Below, one piece after another: positions 1 to 7,044 of a DNA stretch of 29,596 nt. Origin of the DNA: a virus. Numbering within the stretch: position 1 is the first letter of the stretch; every line of letters begins with the position of its first letter. The notes under the pieces are model-generated. The model searched no databases and was not told the DNA's origin. It saw only the letters and a list, made by a program, of their open reading frames with translations. Location: IMG/VR virus record IMGVR_UViG_3300050821_005308, positions 1-29,596 of that record, one strand, 5' to 3'. Position numbers and translations under genes: made by a program.

Positions 1-25
1 TTTTTAACAAGAAGCCTTTAACCCC

Positions 26-49
26 TCACCCCTCACCAAAAGGGGGTGA
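26..49. repeat. Hairpin at left edge of window
   Basis: TCACCCC at 26-32 can pair with GGGGTGA at 43-49 around a 10-nt loop. No T-run follows on either strand, so it is not a standard terminator. It lies just upstream of the first gene. The 64 bases before that gene show no coding region that can be supported. Confidence 0.4.
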
Positions 50-64
50 ATAAAGAGAAAGAAG

Positions 65-232
65 ATGAAAAAATCAGACATAATAATATTGGTAATGTGG
101 GCTAACGGACTTGGAGTCTGTATGCTTTCTAAGGACATAAGAACAGGCGTAATAAATACACTTCTTTATTACTTATTCTATGCGACAGGATTAGGATTAT
201 GGTATTTGATAGGAAAAATAACTAAAGATTAA
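65..232 (+). CDS. Small membrane protein, 55 aa
   Basis: The ATG is preceded by an A/G-rich ribosome site (AAAGAGAAAGAAG). The product has two hydrophobic stretches, about residues 5-20 and 30-50, separated by a short charged turn (SKDIRTG), so a two-helix hairpin in the inner membrane is likely. No family is recognised. It is the first gene of a plus-strand run of small genes that ends with lysis genes, so a lysis or superinfection role is possible but not shown. Confidence 0.65.
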   Translation: MKKSDIIILVMWANGLGVCMLSKDIRTGVINTLLYYLFYATGLGLWYLIGKITKD

Positions 233-244
233 CCCCCACTCAAA

Positions 245-499
245 ATGACACAACATCCAACAACAGTAAAGGCGAAACAGGAAGTTTCAATAAAGGGCTA
301 TAATTATACCGTTATAGACCAGCGTCCAAAATTGAACGAATATTATATTAATATGTTCGCAGTAGATCACGCTCGTTCTGTTCAAACACACACTGAAAAA
401 CGGCATATAATTAACCACAAAAAAGATTATAGATGGCGGTATTGTTTTAAGATTATTGAAACCAACGACCCTGCCATTGAATCGCAAATAACTGGATAA
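245..499 (+). CDS. Hypothetical protein, 84 aa
   Basis: Open frame 12 bases after the previous stop and 15 bases before the next start, in the same orientation. The protein is basic and polar with many Tyr and His residues and no membrane segment or signal peptide. No known motif is visible. Spacing and strand agree with a gene of the same operon. An antisense frame exists over most of it (287-487) but has no operon context. Confidence 0.65.
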   Translation: MTQHPTTVKAKQEVSIKGYNYTVIDQRPKLNEYYINMFAVDHARSVQTHTEKRHIINHKKDYRWRYCFKIIETNDPAIESQITG

Positions 500-514
500 A
501 AATTAAGTAAGATT

Positions 515-712
515 ATGATTACAGAAAAAGAATTTACCAACTTCATTAATCAAATGAGCGACAGTTACGAAAAGATTAAAGATTTCGTACATGAATCGGA
601 TTTAGGCTTTAAAGACCAAGATAGAATACTATCAGAGGTGCGAAACTTTAGGGATATAGCGTGTAGTGGCCTTAGAGCTTCATTTACGACCCGAAATCCA
701 CAGGATAATTAA
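515..712 (+). CDS. Hypothetical protein, 65 aa
   Basis: Small soluble protein that looks mostly helical and carries acidic and basic residues in alternation (about residues 10-50). No motif is recognised. The next gene begins 32 bases later after an AAGGAGAT ribosome site. Confidence 0.65.
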   Translation: MITEKEFTNFINQMSDSYEKIKDFVHESDLGFKDQDRILSEVRNFRDIACSGLRASFTTRNPQDN

Positions 713-744
713 CCCACAGGCAGATCATTAAAGGAGATAGAATT

Positions 745-918
745 ATGAAAATAACTATTGAAACAGACCTTGAATTAGAAGACTTAAAAAACTGCTATCG
801 TAATTATTACGGGTATCCAAAATCACACAAGGTAACAAAAGCAGATTTAAGCGCATTTATCGGCAATCTTGCTAATGCAGATTTACAGGATTTAGATTTT
901 GAACCCGAACAAGATTAA
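745..918 (+). CDS. Hypothetical acidic protein, 57 aa
   Basis: The start is set by a strong ribosome site, AAGGAGAT at 731-738. The product is acidic (its last 15 residues hold six Asp/Glu), starts with a likely short beta strand (MKITIETD) and has no cysteine pair, membrane segment or known motif. It fits the gap between 515-712 and 947-1180 in the same orientation. Confidence 0.65.
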   Translation: MKITIETDLELEDLKNCYRNYYGYPKSHKVTKADLSAFIGNLANADLQDLDFEPEQD

Positions 919-946
919 CCTCTTCACACAAAATAAAGGATAAGAT

Positions 947-1180
947 ATGAAAAAATTATCATCCCCTCAAGCGCAATTAATCGACCATCTTTTGGATGAG
1001 CGAAATAGCGTAAAGTTAAATAAAAACCATAGTATGTTGTGCCCACTATTTAAAGATGGGTTACTGTCTGCGTATTGTCATAGAAGTACAATTCAGTCAT
1101 TAGATAGGAAAGGGATGATTGTGCAGATTAATGCCGACACCTATGTTTTATCACCCAATTGGAAGGAAGCACAGCCATGA
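947..1180 (+). CDS. Small winged-helix-like protein, 77 aa
   Basis: An AAAGGATAAG ribosome site precedes the ATG. The C-terminal half (STIQSLDRKGMIVQ, then a beta pair around ADTYVLSP) has the pattern of a recognition helix followed by a wing, as in short winged-helix DNA-binding proteins. This is a fold-level impression from sequence pattern only. Its TGA overlaps the next ATG (ATGA), so translation is probably coupled. Confidence 0.65.
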   Translation: MKKLSSPQAQLIDHLLDERNSVKLNKNHSMLCPLFKDGLLSAYCHRSTIQSLDRKGMIVQINADTYVLSPNWKEAQP

Positions 1181-1848
1181 ACATACAAGTCAAAAACGGA
1201 AAATTCAACGACATTTTGTGCCTCGACACAGCCGGTAATGCTGTAGGGGATGGGGAATATGAGGGGGAGTTGGTTTCGGTCGCTTCTGTAATAAATGAAT
1301 GGAATGAACATACGTGGGGTGTTTCTATTAACGATTTATCTAAGTTTGAGAGTATTTACCGCGTCCATCCCATCAAACAAGGACTTGACCTCGAAAAACT
1401 GGAAGCCGATACCGATAAGTTTATAAGTGAACAAACAGGGGAAAGCTACGGTAAAATGTTTAAAGAAACGGATGATGGAAACGAGCGGGGTGAACATCTA
1501 ACAAGCGAAAATCACAAACAATTAAAGCGACCTGAATTTATTATTTGTTCAGCAATCCATTACGATGACGGTATTGAATATCCACATCAGGCTAAAAATA
1601 TTCATACAGGCTTAGTTATTTGTGGACGCAGGCATCATAACTGCATCACCAATGCTTCATTAATGCTCGGTGATAAGTATAATAAGAATTTAGCTAATCG
1701 TGCAGCCCAGGGCTTTATGACAAGCGAGGATAGGTACGTTAACCGTAAAGAAGCCTTTCGGATAGCTTTGGCTCAAAAACAAATCATTCATAATTTTTAC
1801 GACGAAAACAATGCCGATCAGATTTTATGCAGCGAGGACTTATATTAA
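1177..1848 (+). CDS. Conserved-type phage protein, 223 aa
   Basis: I chose the ATG at 1177, not the upstream TTG at 1159, because it overlaps the previous stop as ATGA and has GGAAGGA at 1161-1167 in front. The N-terminal 110 residues are polar and of unknown function. The C-terminal part (about 122-223) resembles a domain common in phage hypothetical proteins: an IICSAIHYDDG start, a GLVICGRRHHNCI segment with conserved Cys/His, an AQGFMTSEDRYVNRKEA segment and a final CSEDLY. The Cys/His spacing could bind metal. The function of that domain is not known to me. Confidence 0.8.
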   Translation: MNIQVKNGKFNDILCLDTAGNAVGDGEYEGELVSVASVINEWNEHTWGVSINDLSKFESIYRVHPIKQGLDLEKLEADTDKFISEQTGESYGKMFKETDDGNERGEHLTSENHKQLKRPEFIICSAIHYDDGIEYPHQAKNIHTGLVICGRRHHNCITNASLMLGDKYNKNLANRAAQGFMTSEDRYVNRKEAFRIALAQKQIIHNFYDENNADQILCSEDLY

Positions 1849-2219
1849 TGATTACCACTATGAGCGAAGAAAAGAAAGCCGGAAATATCGCTATTGATAT
1901 TTTTATGACAAGTAGACAACTTTTTGATGATTGTACCCAATTAGGTCATCTTCGGGGTTCAGGGCCACGCTACTACAATTACTATGATACCGTAGAGGTT
2001 AAAAATCTTAAATATCACAAAGACTGGAACGCTTTAATGCCCGTTGTAGAGAAGATAGAGGCGATGGGGTATACAGTAGTTATGCTTGCAAATACCTGCC
2101 GTATAAACTTCGACGGAAGCGATGATATTAAAGCCGACACCAAAATCGAAACCACATACCAAGCCGTCCTTTCATTCATAGAATACTATAACACAACAAT
2201 TAAAAACCAAAAGCAATGA
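1848..2219 (+). CDS. Hypothetical phage protein, 123 aa
   Basis: The start at 1848 overlaps the previous TAA (TAATG). An earlier in-frame ATG at 1827 would run 22 bases into the upstream gene and is less likely; a third ATG lies at 1860. The middle part, DWNALMPVVEKIEAMGY (about residues 63-79), followed by a short strand, a CRI segment and a C-terminal helix ending FIEYYN, is a pattern I have seen in small proteins of Bacteroidota phages. Function unknown. Its TGA overlaps the next ATG. Confidence 0.75.
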   Translation: MITTMSEEKKAGNIAIDIFMTSRQLFDDCTQLGHLRGSGPRYYNYYDTVEVKNLKYHKDWNALMPVVEKIEAMGYTVVMLANTCRINFDGSDDIKADTKIETTYQAVLSFIEYYNTTIKNQKQ

Positions 2220-2470
2220 GCGAGATTAAATTTACTCCTGAAGAAGTTCTTGAACAGTTAAATAAATCATGGGATGAAAACAGGTATTGGGTGGGCACAA
2301 ATCACGAAAGGTATTTCAATCGTGGTTTTATGGCATCTGCTGAAATATTCAAACCACAACGCGATGAATTGTACGAAGCGCTGAAAGCCCTATTTGAGGC
2401 GCGTGAAGATGAAGAATTTATAGCAGCACGTGAACAAGCCGAACAAGCACTTAAAAAAGCAACACTATGA
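2216..2470 (+). CDS. Hypothetical helical protein, 84 aa
   Basis: Coupled to the previous gene by an ATGA overlap. The C-terminal half (residues 48-82) is a long charged Ala/Glu/Lys helix that could form a coiled coil. The N-terminal half has several Trp and Tyr. No known motif. The opposite strand has an open frame here, but without ribosome site or neighbours. Confidence 0.7.
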   Translation: MSEIKFTPEEVLEQLNKSWDENRYWVGTNHERYFNRGFMASAEIFKPQRDELYEALKALFEAREDEEFIAAREQAEQALKKATL

Positions 2471-2534
2471 CAAACACAAAACCTAAAATAACAAACCACC
2501 CTATTTTACTTTAAGGGTAAAAACTAAAATAACC

Positions 2535-2765
2535 ATGACCGAAGAAGAATTAAGGCTCGACAAATTATTAGCCCGTGTCGCTGATGATATTTATGCCTAC
2601 GATAGTATTCAAACTATGATGAGTAAAGAGGATTGGGCTGAAATAAAACAAGGACTAAATGATGTTATGAAACATACATTTGGTTCAATTCACAACAATT
2701 TTATGCCTTACATTAAGCACCAAAAAAGAATTGACGATTACGAAAAAAGCGGATTAATTTTTTAA
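2535..2765 (+). CDS. Hypothetical protein, 76 aa
   Basis: Starts 64 bases after the previous stop; that gap holds a CCCT...AGGG dyad but no clear promoter. The product is a soluble, probably helical protein of mixed charge with a Met-rich middle. The next gene starts two bases after its TAA. Confidence 0.7.
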   Translation: MTEEELRLDKLLARVADDIYAYDSIQTMMSKEDWAEIKQGLNDVMKHTFGSIHNNFMPYIKHQKRIDDYEKSGLIF

Positions 2766-2767
2766 CC

Positions 2768-3136
2768 ATGACAGATAAACTTACACAAGTGGCAGAGGAA
2801 AAATTCAATACACACATGATTAAAACCGCCACCCCCGAGTTGCGAAAATACGCTATTGATTGGGCATTAGAATGTCTTGGCTATCCAGACATAGACGATG
2901 AGAAAAATATAGAATCTCATTGGCACATGCTAAACGTTTACGCTGACTTAATCTGTATGGGTGCCAATTGGCAGCAAGAGAACGGCGAACAAAAATGGCA
3001 ACTATGCCCCAAATGCAACGGCGAGGGCTATTTGCCAAATATCAAGCCATATACAACCACGGCTCCAATGACTATTGTTTGCGATGTTTGCAATGGTGCC
3101 AAAATATTACCCACTCCACCCACAGAACAAAAATAG
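2768..3136 (+). CDS. Small protein with DnaJ-type zinc finger, 122 aa
   Basis: Residues 1-72 are polar and helical. Residues 80-87 read CPKCNGEG, which matches the CxxCxGxG repeat of the DnaJ cysteine-rich region, and residues 105-112 read CDVCNGAK, a degenerate second repeat. Four cysteines in two pairs about 25 residues apart should bind one zinc. No J domain is present, so this is not a DnaJ; similar single-finger proteins are frequent in phages with unknown role. Confidence 0.8.
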   Translation: MTDKLTQVAEEKFNTHMIKTATPELRKYAIDWALECLGYPDIDDEKNIESHWHMLNVYADLICMGANWQQENGEQKWQLCPKCNGEGYLPNIKPYTTTAPMTIVCDVCNGAKILPTPPTEQK

Positions 3137-3175
3137 CCTCTTGCAAATCCCCCAAATATAACATACCTTTAATAC

Positions 3176-3259
3176 ATGCAACCCGACGCAGGACTTATCA
3201 TAGCCGTGTTTTTGACCGTTATATTGACGGGGTTGGTTGTTTTGAACAGGAATAGATGA
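3176..3259 (+). CDS. Single-span membrane peptide, 27 aa
   Basis: Too short for most gene callers. The peptide starts MQPDAGL, has one hydrophobic helix (about residues 6-23) and a basic end (NRNR). Its TGA overlaps the next ATG as ATGA, the same coupling used throughout this unit. Position shortly before the endolysin suggests a lysis accessory or antiholin-like peptide, but this is inference. Confidence 0.5.
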   Translation: MQPDAGLIIAVFLTVILTGLVVLNRNR

Positions 3260-3513
3260 AGATTCCAAACACAACAAGGGCGGCTTACGGAATTAAATAT
3301 GATAATCCTGTTTGTTTACAAAAAGGGGCTTTAAAGCGGCATTTTCGTAAAAAGTTTATACGCGACTATTTTCACAATGAGATGAAATCCCAAATGACAG
3401 ACCATATTAACAGATTTTCTGAATTAGATGATATTGTTTTTAATGGATGCAATAGCTTTAAGTCCTATCAAAGACAATTGCATAAATTTGAAGATATATT
3501 AATGTACGCATGA
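3256..3513 (+). CDS. Hypothetical basic protein, 85 aa
   Basis: Starts with an ATGA overlap and ends with an ATGA overlap into the next gene. The product is rich in Lys, Arg, Phe and Tyr, with a basic patch around KRHFRKKFIRDYF (about residues 28-40), consistent with nucleic-acid binding but not diagnostic. No cysteine motif or membrane span. Confidence 0.7.
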   Translation: MKIPNTTRAAYGIKYDNPVCLQKGALKRHFRKKFIRDYFHNEMKSQMTDHINRFSELDDIVFNGCNSFKSYQRQLHKFEDILMYA

Positions 3514-3644
3514 GAACCTTAAACGAAATAGTTCAGGACAAGTGTCTACGCCCCGGCAGATACATCCCGAAAACCAAATGGCTTTGGGTCATGTTTGTGG
3601 TTTGTGTATTATTGATTATATTTGAGGTGAGGTATTATTTATGA
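3510..3644 (+). CDS. Single-span membrane protein before endolysin, 44 aa
   Basis: The 44-residue product has a polar basic N-terminus (about 1-22), one hydrophobic helix (about 24-39) and a short tail. It is coupled at both ends by 4-base overlaps, the downstream one with the endolysin start at 3641. An N-in single-span protein directly ahead of an endolysin fits a holin, pinholin or spanin-like part, but no family signature is seen. A complete promoter overlaps its last 17 codons. Confidence 0.6.
   Translation: MRTLNEIVQDKCLRPGRYIPKTKWLWVMFVVCVLLIIFEVRYYL
3594..3624 (+). promoter_or_regulatory. Bacteroidota-type promoter inside gene, for endolysin
   Basis: TTTG at 3594-3597 and TATATTTG at 3617-3624 match the -33 and -7 elements of Bacteroidota sigma-ABfr promoters, with a 19-base spacer. 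Transcription would start near 3630, about ten bases before the endolysin ATG at 3641. The same 19-base spacing is seen at the two other best promoters of this window. Confidence 0.55.
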
Positions 3645-4093
3645 TAACCCAATTAGATCAAGCCGGATTTGACTTCTTAGCCCAACATGAGGGGTGTGTA
3701 CTGCATCCGTATCAAGATATTGCCGGCGTTTGGACAATTGGATATGGATCGACGTTCTACGCGGACGGGACACCTGTAAAGATGGGCGACCCGGATATTA
3801 CGCAGGAACAGGCGCAACAGCTTTTAAGTGCCACTTCACCGCAATACGCCAACGCTGTACATTACTGGACTGTACCCATTTTAAATCAGAACCAGTTTAA
3901 CGCCTTGTTCTCTTTCGTGTACAATATAGGTACTGGCGGTTTTAAAGGCTCTACGGTACTGAAATTGGTTAATCAGAATGATTTTGGCGATGATTTAAAG
4001 AACGCTTTTTTGATGTGGTCGCACGTGAATGGGGTTGTTAACTCCGACCTGCATCAAAGGAGATTGGATGAGTATAATTTATTTGTAAGCTGA
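3641..4093 (+). CDS. Endolysin, GH24 T4-type lysozyme (muramidase)
   Basis: Hydrolyses the beta-1,4 bond between N-acetylmuramic acid and N-acetylglucosamine in peptidoglycan during host lysis. The product of 150 aa is close to T4 lysozyme in size. The catalytic triad is visible as Glu17 (in HEGC), Asp26 (in YQD) and Thr32 (in GVWTIGYG); the spacing 9 and 6 equals that of Glu11, Asp20 and Thr26 in T4 lysozyme. A C-terminal QFNALFSFVYNIG segment is typical of the family. No signal peptide is seen, so export probably needs a holin; candidates are 4298-4588 and 3510-3644. ATGA overlap with the upstream gene; next gene overlaps by one base. Confidence 0.95.
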   Translation: MITQLDQAGFDFLAQHEGCVLHPYQDIAGVWTIGYGSTFYADGTPVKMGDPDITQEQAQQLLSATSPQYANAVHYWTVPILNQNQFNALFSFVYNIGTGGFKGSTVLKLVNQNDFGDDLKNAFLMWSHVNGVVNSDLHQRRLDEYNLFVS

Positions 4094-4296
4094 TGGGATT
4101 TGTTTACATTAACGGCAAAAGAGTTCATACATCGGCATTAAATCCTAATCCGATTGTTGATACAAAAGTATTGCGTAAATACATGCAAAACATTAACGAA
4201 GTAACCGAATATGAGCATACCTTTAGAAATGGAGAAAAGCAGGTAGTTACTCAAACTTGTTGTGCTAATACAAGAACGAATATTCACGGACATTAA
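4093..4296 (+). CDS. Hypothetical protein, 67 aa
   Basis: Its ATG shares one base with the endolysin TGA. Soluble basic protein with a CC pair at residues 56-57 and His at the end (NIHGH); no known motif. It sits between the endolysin and a holin-like protein, so a lysis link is possible only by position. Confidence 0.65.
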   Translation: MGFVYINGKRVHTSALNPNPIVDTKVLRKYMQNINEVTEYEHTFRNGEKQVVTQTCCANTRTNIHGH

Positions 4297-4297
4297 T

Positions 4298-4588
4298 ATG
4301 GAAGATCGCAAATTTTTACTCATCTACTGGTTCTGTGTTTTCAGCACTCTTTCGGGTCTTTTGCTGTTAACTGCAATCATATTCGTTCCGATACCACAAT
4401 CTAACCAACAGACCGCTAACGTTGCTTTGGGCTTCCTGACAGGTACTTTAATCACCGGGGCTATTGGTTATCTGCTTGGGGGTAATCCGAGCGTTAAGAA
4501 ACCAGATACCACCGTAAGTCAACCCGGAAACAACCCGACTACTATTGTTAATCCACCCCCGACCGGAGAGCCGACTGTTACGGGTTAA
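4298..4588 (+). CDS. Holin-like membrane protein, 96 aa
   Basis: I chose ATG 4298, one base after the previous stop, over a GTG at 4262 that would overlap the upstream gene. Two hydrophobic helices (about residues 6-30 and 42-61) are separated by a polar loop (PQSNQQTAN), then a 35-residue Pro/Thr/Asn-rich tail without membrane segments. Two spans plus a polar tail next to an endolysin match class II holins in layout, but the tail is neither basic nor like a known family. The TAA overlaps the stop codon of the convergent gene 4585-4782. Confidence 0.65.
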   Translation: MEDRKFLLIYWFCVFSTLSGLLLLTAIIFVPIPQSNQQTANVALGFLTGTLITGAIGYLLGGNPSVKKPDTTVSQPGNNPTTIVNPPPTGEPTVTG

Positions 4589-4782
4589 TAAATAACTTTC
4601 CCATCTCTGTCCTCTCGTTCTGTCGGAACTAACTTTTCTTTCAGGCATTTATGACAGTCATAAATAGTGAGTCGGACACGACCCTTAAACTCTTTGCCAT
4701 CATTTGAAAAGATGCTATATTTTTGACTGTGAACCATAGTCCATTTGTGTTTACAGAATAATTGGGTAAGGAATCTTTTCAT
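4585..4782 (-). CDS. Small zinc-finger-like protein, 65 aa
   Basis: Last gene of the long minus-strand unit. The residues FCKHKW (9-14) and a later CHKC (43-46) give a C-x-H ... CxxC set that could bind one zinc, as in many small phage proteins. The rest is basic and polar. Its stop overlaps that of the convergent plus-strand gene, so the two units meet with no spacer and no terminator hairpin. Confidence 0.65.
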   Translation of the reverse strand: MKRFLTQLFCKHKWTMVHSQKYSIFSNDGKEFKGRVRLTIYDCHKCLKEKLVPTEREDRDGKVIY

Positions 4783-4801
4783 CTCACTTTCTTAATCATC
4801 C

Positions 4802-4942
4802 CTACCACAGACTCGACTCCGACTCCTTAATTTCTTCATCGAAAAAGCTGACCAAAACACATAGTACCATAACGCCCAAAATCCATAGCGGTGCCGTTAT
4901 ACCTATGAGTAACCCGACTAATATTGATTTTAAATACTTCAT
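4802..4942 (-). CDS. Single-span membrane protein, 46 aa
   Basis: Open frame between 4585-4782 and 4954-5151 on the same strand. The product starts MKYLKS, then has a hydrophobic stretch of about 27 residues (7-33), then an acidic tail (FFDEEIKESESS). The pattern K-rich start, one span, acidic end suggests an inner-membrane peptide. No family known. Confidence 0.55.
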   Translation of the reverse strand: MKYLKSILVGLLIGITAPLWILGVMVLCVLVSFFDEEIKESESSLW

Positions 4943-4953
4943 TGTGATAAGAA

Positions 4954-5151
4954 TTACATTCTAAATCTTCTTACTGTAAATCCCTGTTTAATCCAATTAG
5001 ATACACCCTCTCCGTTATCCATCCAGCATTCATTAAAAGGCGACCAAAAGAACCATTTATATTTTTTCTTATTGATGGTAATGGTTACAGATATTGGTGT
5101 TTGGCTAACTTTTACTTGCCCATCCTCGTAATAATAGTATTCGTTTTTCAT
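4954..5151 (-). CDS. Hypothetical protein, 65 aa
   Basis: Start chosen at 5151 because GGAGG lies seven bases upstream, inside the end of the preceding gene; an upstream in-frame ATG at 5187 lacks a ribosome site. The protein is rich in aromatic residues (YYYY near the start, KWFFWSPF in the middle) and probably beta-stranded. No known motif. Confidence 0.7.
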   Translation of the reverse strand: MKNEYYYYEDGQVKVSQTPISVTITINKKKYKWFFWSPFNECWMDNGEGVSNWIKQGFTVRRFRM

Positions 5152-5153
5152 GT

Positions 5154-5363
5154 CTATCCTCCAATCCCGTCTACGTGGTCTTTCCAATTCATACTAACGG
5201 TGGTTTTTTCATTCGCCTTTATTTCGTCCAATACATATTTAATCCCATCGGAAACTCCGCTCCAATATTTGGACTCGTCTTGGTAAAATACAGATATTGA
5301 TTTATCGACAACTCTCCGATGTTCTTTCTCAAGCTCCGATATTAACTCTTCAAGCGTTTTCAT
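5154..5363 (-). CDS. Hypothetical helical protein, 69 aa
   Basis: Start at 5363 is set by an ATGA overlap with the upstream gene; ATG 5372 is possible but less likely. Residues 2-20 form a charged heptad-like helix (LEELISELEKEH). Its 3' end supplies the GGAGG ribosome site of the next gene. Function unknown. Confidence 0.7.
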   Translation of the reverse strand: MKTLEELISELEKEHRRVVDKSISVFYQDESKYWSGVSDGIKYVLDEIKANEKTTVSMNWKDHVDGIGG

Positions 5364-5545
5364 ACCGGACATCTTACTATGTTATTTTGTATCAATTCAA
5401 GCATTTCGGATTTTTCAATCCATTCACTACAATCGTCACCGCTTCGTGTTGTCATTTTACAAAGCGCAAGAAGTCTGCGGCCTTTGTCTATTGTCCATTC
5501 GATACCGTTTTCTTCAAATATTTTTACTGCTTCAAGTTTTGTCAT
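5360..5545 (-). CDS. Hypothetical protein, 61 aa
   Basis: Small soluble protein with several helices and three Cys residues that are not in a CxxC pair. It shares an ATGA overlap with the next gene and starts 11 bases after the previous stop. Confidence 0.65.
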   Translation of the reverse strand: MTKLEAVKIFEENGIEWTIDKGRRLLALCKMTTRSGDDCSEWIEKSEMLELIQNNIVRCPV

Positions 5546-5556
5546 GGTTTTAAGAT

Positions 5557-5838
5557 TTATTGGTGGTCATATAAATAATTATCACAGATTGGGCAAAGGT
5601 CATCCATGTTAAGCGGCTCACCGCATGTTTTACATGGCTTTATATAAATATTGGTATTGCCAAAAATCTCGGGTGAGCCATTAATATCAACATAGGACAT
5701 TCCTTCGGATGCACCAAACTGTACTGCTGATATATGTCCAAGTCTTTTGCCGTGGATATTATAGACACTGATGTTAGAAACGAGGCTCAATCCATCATCA
5801 ATTGCATCTTCCACACTTATTAAACCATATTCTTCCAT
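5557..5838 (-). CDS. Zinc-ribbon protein, 93 aa
   Basis: The N-terminal 65 residues form a probable beta-rich domain. The C-terminal part has CKTCGEP (69-75) and CPICDNY (82-88), two CxxC knuckles ten residues apart, as in short zinc ribbons. It follows a 349-base gap without genes, so its translation is not coupled to an upstream gene, unlike most of its neighbours. Role unknown. Confidence 0.75.
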   Translation of the reverse strand: MEEYGLISVEDAIDDGLSLVSNISVYNIHGKRLGHISAVQFGASEGMSYVDINGSPEIFGNTNIYIKPCKTCGEPLNMDDLCPICDNYLYDHQ

Positions 5839-6187
5839 AGTAATATTTTAATCATTAAAATAAGCCCGTATCGCCGGGACTATGCGCAAACCGCGACCTC
5901 CTGCATAACATGGTATTCAAGCGCAGTTCCTGTCCGTTTAAAGGTTATTGTCCAATTTAAGGCGAGGCTGTCACCCCTCGCCTAACAGTTTGAATCTAAA
6001 TTGCCTCGTCGTAGGCAGGTGTCGCGCCCTTTAAAGTAAAGAAGTGACTGCCAATCACTGGACGGCGTTCCTAAAGCCAACTCGTGACTTGTGCCGCAAA
6101 CAGTCCCGTTGACGTTGCTTCCGTGGTTCCTTGTCGGTTTTAACTTCTTATATCTTTTTCACCACTTCCAAAACTCCCACCAATGTA
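5839..6187 (-). ncRNA. Gene-free 349-base stretch; possible structured RNA
   Basis: No frame here looks coding, while genes around it overlap or nearly touch. On the minus strand it can form several local hairpins: GGCGAGG/CCTCGCC at 5961-5982, GCCT/AGGC at 6003-6016, AGTGA/TCACT at 6043-6059 and CCCG/GGGC near 5865-5879 followed by TTATTTT, which could end a transcript. A 7-base long-range pairing (6102-6108 with 5875-5881) is possible but expected by chance in this length. It does not show the conserved parts of tmRNA, RNase P RNA or 6S RNA. It could also be an untranslated leader of the zinc-ribbon gene. Confidence 0.35.
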
Positions 6188-6757
6188 CTACGGGTTCGGG
6201 ACGGTTGCGGTTTGTGTACCCCCGGACACAGCTGAACCTATTGGTGGGGTAGGTATAAACGTCGCACTCGCAGCCACAATAGCGGCAGTCTTAGGGGCTA
6301 TAAACGTTTGGTAAACCCATTCGCCCAAACCTAATGCGATATGAACATAATTCAATGTACCGCCCGATAATAGCGTTGCCCCGGCGTTTAGTATGATGTT
6401 TAATATACCGTTCCACTCCGCATCCGACGACGCATTTTGGAGCTTTCCTTGCAAGAAAGTAACCGCCGCGTTAATATCCGTGGTAGTTAGCCCGAAAGTG
6501 CCTGCAAGCCCTATTAAAGTATTTGTAACGACCGATGGGTCAAGTCCTGTGTCTTTCGCTATCAGGTTAACCAAATCCGTACCCAAAATGGTAAGATTGT
6601 TTTTAAGGTATTGCCCGATAGTGCCTGAATTGATAAGGGCTTGCTGCTGCGTAGTGCTTAAATTGTTCCACGCCTCTTTTAATGCGCTGAATAAAAATGG
6701 GAAGATGCTCTCTAAGAGTTTTCCGATACCGCCTAAGATGTTTGAGATAAATGACAT
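6188..6757 (-). CDS. Unknown Ala/Thr/Leu-rich protein, 189 aa
   Basis: Largest product of this minus unit. The first 32 residues (starting MSFISNILGGIGKLLES) are an amphipathic to hydrophobic helix with several Gly and Phe, similar in composition to membrane-active peptides; there is no Sec cleavage site. The middle is helical with few charges and another hydrophobic part (about 115-150); the end is Pro/Thr/Val-rich and low in charge. It could be a virion, membrane-active or adhesion protein; no family is recognised. The long opposite frame at 6393-6785 is a shadow. Confidence 0.75.
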   Translation of the reverse strand: MSFISNILGGIGKLLESIFPFLFSALKEAWNNLSTTQQQALINSGTIGQYLKNNLTILGTDLVNLIAKDTGLDPSVVTNTLIGLAGTFGLTTTDINAAVTFLQGKLQNASSDAEWNGILNIILNAGATLLSGGTLNYVHIALGLGEWVYQTFIAPKTAAIVAASATFIPTPPIGSAVSGGTQTATVPNP

Positions 6758-6795
6758 GATGTTTTTGTTGTTTTTATGTTGTTAAAGTTAGTTAA

Positions 6796-7044
6796 TTATG
6801 TTAATTGATTGAGAAAAGTTAATTCTTTAGCCTTTTCATGCTGAACCTTTTTAAGTGCTTCGTCTAACGATGAAACAAATACCAACACTTTATCTAAGCT
6901 AACCTTAGATTCTATCGGTATGGACATATTCAAATTAAGGTCATGGAATTTGCCGGATATATTCCAATTTTGATGATTTACATCGGAAACGTTCGACGAA
7001 CATTTATAGGTTGTTGCACCTAATTTTAACTCAAATTCTTTCAT
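6796..7044 (-). CDS. Hypothetical protein, 82 aa
   Basis: Likely two layers of beta strands in residues 1-50 and a C-terminal charged helix (about 53-77). Its ATG overlaps the TGA of the 32-aa gene upstream. No known motif; located just before 6188-6757 in the same operon. Confidence 0.7.
   Translation of the reverse strand: MKEFELKLGATTYKCSSNVSDVNHQNWNISGKFHDLNLNMSIPIESKVSLDKVLVFVSSLDEALKKVQHEKAKELTFLNQLT

Noticed and set aside
2768-3136. DnaJ co-chaperone
   Set aside because: Only the cysteine-rich repeat is seen; the J domain with HPD is absent.
5839-6187. tmRNA, RNase P RNA or 6S RNA
   Set aside because: No tRNA-like ends, no conserved core elements of these RNAs are visible on either strand.
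6393-6785. 130-aa plus-strand frame opposite the 189-aa gene
   Set aside because: It is the mirror frame of a better supported minus gene, has no ribosome site, and all neighbours in this region are on the minus strand.
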